DNA of 64,000 nucleotides. It comes from QHXW01 sp035297145 (GTDB lineage Bacteria > Acidobacteriota > Terriglobia > Bryobacterales > Bryobacteraceae). Of this stretch, positions 61,386-64,000 are shown one piece after another. Location: assembly GCA_035297145.1 (NCBI GenBank), contig DATGZN010000109.1, positions 62,001 through 126,000 on the forward strand, written 5' to 3'. Position 1 is the stretch's first letter, and each line of letters opens with the position of its first letter. Both the position numbers and the translations under genes were made by a program. The notes under the pieces are model-generated. The model saw nothing but the letters and a program-made list of their open reading frames with translations. It had not been told where the DNA came from and made no database searches.

Positions 61386-61583
61386 TCAGACGTGCTCTGA
61401 GAGTTTAACAATTCGATAAACTCTCTCAAATCTTTCTGCAGCGGCATCGCCCTCTTTGCGGGAATTCTCCATCATCTCGAGCACCAGATCCACTCGCTGC
61501 TGCGGCGTCAGGCTGCGGTAATATTCCCGGTCCGTCTGTGCCGCCTGTTCATGGCTGGAGAATTTTGCACCAGTCCGGTCCAA
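61386..61583 (-). CDS. Small conserved-looking protein (65 aa)
   Basis: 65 residues from a TTG at 61583 (GGGAAG at 3 bp spacing). FSSHEQAAQTDREYYRSLTP followed by QQRVDLVLEMMENSRKEG and FERVYRIVKLSEHV has strong amphipathic helices and looks like a real small cytosolic protein. I recall similar short proteins (YYRSLTPQERL-type) in many genomes but cannot name a function; a toxin-antitoxin partner has been suggested for such proteins only by context. It lies 24 bp behind the Wzt-like gene on the same strand. Confidence 0.65.
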   Translation of the reverse strand: MDRTGAKFSSHEQAAQTDREYYRSLTPQQRVDLVLEMMENSRKEGDAAAERFERVYRIVKLSEHV

Positions 61584-61607
61584 TGCTTCCCATTGTAGAC
61601 GATGCTC

Positions 61608-62966
61608 TCAACCCGCCCTCCCTACACTCTCATTTGACTTTCTCGGCGCCTCGGCGTCTCGGCGTTGATGTGTCTCCTCCGCTCCCGTCGTCAGCCGCGC
61701 GTTCAGCAGAATTCTGCAGGGCAGATGCATGAACCCGTAAACCTCCACCGGCCCCGCAGCCATCTGCAAGGCGATGGCGTTATCGATGAAGTCGCACACG
61801 CGGAAGCCTTCGAGCGGCCCGTCGGCTACTCCGGGTGTGAACGAAAACACGCTGGGATAAAGTTCCGGCAGATCGATATGGAAGTCCACCGTGTAGATGT
61901 CGCCCGCCGTCATGGGCGGCAGCCTGTACGCCTCGCGCGCCGTGTTCGTTCCGGCGAAATCCATACCCAGGTGGTTGCGCATCAGGAATCCCACGTTGGG
62001 ATGCTCAATGCCTTCGTTCGCCCGGATACTGATCCGCACCACGAGCTCCATTCCCGGCACCAGAAGTTGCACCGGCTGCCCGCTCGCATCCAGCACCGCG
62101 ATCCCCAGGATCTCCGCGCGCCGGTCGCCCGAGCGGTGGTCGATGTTCGGTATGGTCTCGACGATCTCCGGAGCCAGTGTGTGTCCCCGCGGCAGCTCCC
62201 GCACCGTGGGATGATGATGCGCCAGGTACGCCGAGTCCTTCTCCGTCATCGCCGCCAGGTATTTCGCCACCACGCGGTCCGTCGGCCCCAACTCCACTAC
62301 CCGGCCCTGATCCAGCCACAGCGCCCGGTCCCCGAGCGCCTTCACGTCCGCCATCGCATGCGACACGAACAGGATCGTGATGCCACGTGCACGCAGCTCA
62401 TGCACCTTGCGCATGCACCGCTGCCGGAAGTAAAGGTCGCCCACCGCCAGCGCTTCATCCACAATCAGGATTTCAGGATCCACATTGATGGCCACAGCGA
62501 ATGCCAGCCGCACCACCATGCCGCTCGAATAGGTCTTCACCGGCCGGTTGATGAAATCCGCAATCTCCGCGAACTCCTCGATGTCCTTGTACCGCGCGTC
62601 GATCTCGCGCTTCGTGAGTCCCATGATCGATCCGTTCAGGTACACATTGTCGCGGCCCGTAAACTCCGGGTTGAAGCCCGCACCCAGCTCCAACAGCGCC
62701 GAGACCCGTCCTTCCACTGCTACCGCGCCTGAGCTGGGCTGGAGGATCCCGGCCACCAGTTGCAGCAGCGTGCTCTTGCCGGACCCGTTTTCGCCGACCA
62801 CGCAGAACGTCTCGCCGCGCCGGACCTCGAAGCTCACGTCATGCAGCGCCCAGAAGTTCCGGTGAAACTCACGCCGGTTAAACGTCACCAGCTCCTTGAG
62901 ACGGTCGCCCGGGGCGTCGTAGATGGGGTAGCTCTTCGAAACGTTTTCGAACCGGACGGCGTGCAT
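61608..62966 (-). CDS. wzt: Wzt-like ABC ATPase with carbohydrate-binding C-terminus
   Basis: 452 residues. ATPase at 1-235: Walker A GENGSGKST (58-66), signature YSSGMVVRLAFAVAIN, Walker B ILIVDEALAVGD and VSHAM. Residues about 270-425 form a Wzt C-terminal beta sandwich (VQLLVPGMELVVRISIRANE, YTVDFHIDLPELYPSVFSF) that in E. coli O9a recognises the capped glycan. The last 20 residues (HQRRDAEAPRKSNES) are encoded by a dispersed GCCGAG repeat and are probably an extension. The Wzm permease is not in the window; an amidohydrolase gene lies directly upstream. Confidence 0.92.
   Translation of the reverse strand: MHAVRFENVSKSYPIYDAPGDRLKELVTFNRREFHRNFWALHDVSFEVRRGETFCVVGENGSGKSTLLQLVAGILQPSSGAVAVEGRVSALLELGAGFNPEFTGRDNVYLNGSIMGLTKREIDARYKDIEEFAEIADFINRPVKTYSSGMVVRLAFAVAINVDPEILIVDEALAVGDLYFRQRCMRKVHELRARGITILFVSHAMADVKALGDRALWLDQGRVVELGPTDRVVAKYLAAMTEKDSAYLAHHHPTVRELPRGHTLAPEIVETIPNIDHRSGDRRAEILGIAVLDASGQPVQLLVPGMELVVRISIRANEGIEHPNVGFLMRNHLGMDFAGTNTAREAYRLPPMTAGDIYTVDFHIDLPELYPSVFSFTPGVADGPLEGFRVCDFIDNAIALQMAAGPVEVYGFMHLPCRILLNARLTTGAEETHQRRDAEAPRKSNESVGRAG
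61638..61666 (-). repeat. GCCGAG repeat block inside the wzt 3' end
   Basis: Reverse complement begins AACGCCGAGACGCCGAGGCG and differs at two positions from 27641-27667. It is translated as part of the last residues of the Wzt-like protein, so the stop codon was probably displaced by the repeat. Confidence 0.75.
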
Positions 62967-62971
62967 GTGCT

Positions 62972-63991
62972 CTACTGCGGAAATCCCGCGGCATTCAATC
63001 CCGGGATCACGCGCAGCGCATTCTTATAGTAAAGCTTCTGTAGCACGTCATCCGGCAGGTCAAGACCGTACATTTTCCAGAACGCGTGCCGCTTGCGGTA
63101 GTAGTCGAAGTACTCATCCGGCGTTTCCAGCACGCGAAAGTAGCAGTAGTATTCCGCCGGCTCCCAGATGTCTTTGCCAAACAGCACGCGATCCTGATGC
63201 CGGATCATCCACTCGCGCGCGAAACGCGGCTGGCGTCCCAATTCCGCGAGCACGGCGCCGATCTCCGTATACATGTTCGGCATCTCATCCATCAGCCGGC
63301 CCAGCTCAGCCAGATTTCCACCCAGCCAGCCCAGATGCGCGTTGATGAACGTGGTGTTCGGATGCATCGCGAAAAGGTGATGCTGTTCGCCGATCAAAGT
63401 CTCCCAACTCGGATAACGGTCCGGGGGCCGCGCGCGTTGCGGGAACTGCTTCAGCTCCAGCCAGCGCTCATTGAAGCGATCCCGCGGCTCAAAAAACGGA
63501 CGCGGCTCCGCGGTGTGGATCAGTACCGGGATCTTCAGCTTCGCGCAAAGTTCGAATACTTGATTGAATCGCGGATCGTCCACGTGAACCCGCTGGCCCT
63601 TCGAGTCTTTTAGATCCATTCCGAAGGTCTTGAAGAATTTCAATCCTTGCGCTCCGTTGCGGACGTCTTGCTCGAGCTGCCTGGCGGCGCGCTCCGGGTA
63701 ATCCGGAGCATCGATATTCGAGAAATCCAGATTCGCGAACACCACGAACCGGTCTTTGTACCGGTCTTTCAGAATGTGGACGTTCTCTTTCAATTTCTCG
63801 CCGTACCCTCCGCTCAGATTCACCATGATGCGCAGGTTGATGCCGTCCATATCGGACACCAGCTTGTCCACCTTCGCCGGCGTGAGGTCGTACTGGTGAT
63901 TGTGCACATCGATGAACGGATACTTGGCGCGTTTGACGATATGCTCCGGCACCACGAGCGTCGATTTGGGCTCGTACTCCTCAATCGACAT
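62972..63991 (-). CDS. Amidohydrolase-2 family protein
   Basis: 339 residues from ATG at 63991, close to the window edge; the true start may lie beyond it. A TIM-barrel metal-dependent hydrolase: FIDVHNHQ (HxH-type, here HNH), GLKFFKTFG, VLIHTAEPRPF, INAHLGWLGGN and a late Asp in LFGKDIWEPAEYY. Similar to the ACMSD/TIM-barrel amidohydrolase group (decarboxylases or hydrolases of cyclic substrates). It starts the minus-strand unit and ends 6 bp before the Wzt-like gene, but a role in glycan synthesis is not obvious. Confidence 0.88.
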   Translation of the reverse strand: MSIEEYEPKSTLVVPEHIVKRAKYPFIDVHNHQYDLTPAKVDKLVSDMDGINLRIMVNLSGGYGEKLKENVHILKDRYKDRFVVFANLDFSNIDAPDYPERAARQLEQDVRNGAQGLKFFKTFGMDLKDSKGQRVHVDDPRFNQVFELCAKLKIPVLIHTAEPRPFFEPRDRFNERWLELKQFPQRARPPDRYPSWETLIGEQHHLFAMHPNTTFINAHLGWLGGNLAELGRLMDEMPNMYTEIGAVLAELGRQPRFAREWMIRHQDRVLFGKDIWEPAEYYCYFRVLETPDEYFDYYRKRHAFWKMYGLDLPDDVLQKLYYKNALRVIPGLNAAGFPQ

Positions 63992-64000
63992 GGTTTGCGC

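Noticed and set aside
61665..62732. 355-residue plus-strand frame opposite the Wzt-like gene
   Set aside because: Runs antisense to a clear ABC ATPase, is His/Arg-rich and has no family motif; an artefact of high GC.
1..64000. tRNA, rRNA, CRISPR arrays, prophage or transposase genes
   Set aside because: Looked for cloverleaf arms, evenly spaced direct repeats, integrase and DDE motifs; none seen.

Overview
The window reads like a chromosomal segment of an acidobacterium of the Solibacter/Bryobacterales type. This is inferred from content, because no rRNA or tRNA gene is present. Pointers are one intact and one deleted ADOP-type duplicated MacB/FtsX permease (a family named from Acidobacteria), Tat-exported Gfo/Idh oxidoreductases, a secreted TPR-CHAT protein with an ECF sigma/anti-sigma pair, an LRA-like B3 metallo-beta-lactamase, many two-component genes and high GC.

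Left part (1-12 kb): a truncated DUF885 gene coupled to a HAD phosphatase; a Gfo/Idh oxidoreductase followed by an MFS transporter; a hicB antitoxin with a frameshifted hicA; a MerR regulator; a YfgM-like TPR protein and an HD-domain dNTPase; a 50-residue minus-strand gene divergent from a Cys-rich protein; CBS protein, CbiX-like chelatase, flavin reductase, YceH and an M28 peptidase.

12-22 kb: an ADOP permease; the minus-strand operon TPR-CHAT / ECF sigma / zinc-finger anti-sigma; a second Gfo/Idh oxidoreductase; and a lone NuoM-type antiporter-like subunit. 22-26 kb is an accessory islet: a KAP P-loop NTPase and a brnT-brnA-hicB operon with a consensus promoter whose spacer is filled by a 20-bp palindromic operator. 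Then come gspF/pilC, lolA and ada.

29-44 kb, minus strand: a deleted ADOP pseudogene and an iron-uptake operon resembling the Campylobacter P19/Yersinia Fet loci (FTR1-DUF2318 fusion, two FtsX-type permeases, and an ABC ATPase carrying a C-terminal DtxR/IdeR-like domain). Behind it is a five-gene operon, response regulator / histidine kinase / TolC / MFP / RND, in which a two-component system is co-transcribed with a tripartite efflux pump.

43.5-51 kb, plus strand: a MerR-TPR fusion, an SH3 lipoprotein, an OmpR-family regulator, then a translationally linked set of receiver protein, porin, type-1-copper-like cupredoxin protein and sensor kinase, preceded by an 11-bp-spaced direct repeat that looks like an OmpR-family operator.

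51-64 kb, minus strand: a surface-polysaccharide region. One transcription unit has three GT2 glycosyltransferases, a DUF1972 glycosyltransferase, alanine racemase and a B3 metallo-beta-lactamase. The other has an amidohydrolase, a Wzt-like ABC ATPase with carbohydrate-binding C-terminus, a small protein, a methyltransferase with long coiled coil (WbdD-like layout) and a GT2-GT4 fusion. Together they suggest ABC-exported O-antigen-like glycan synthesis. Intergenic repeats (a 105-bp inverted repeat with a half copy elsewhere, and short GCCGAG / CTCTGCG repeat blocks) are scattered through the window.

Findings I would check first: the ABC-DtxR fusion iron operon, the ECF/CHAT operon, the porin-cupredoxin-two-component operon, and the near-leaderless brnT promoter/operator.
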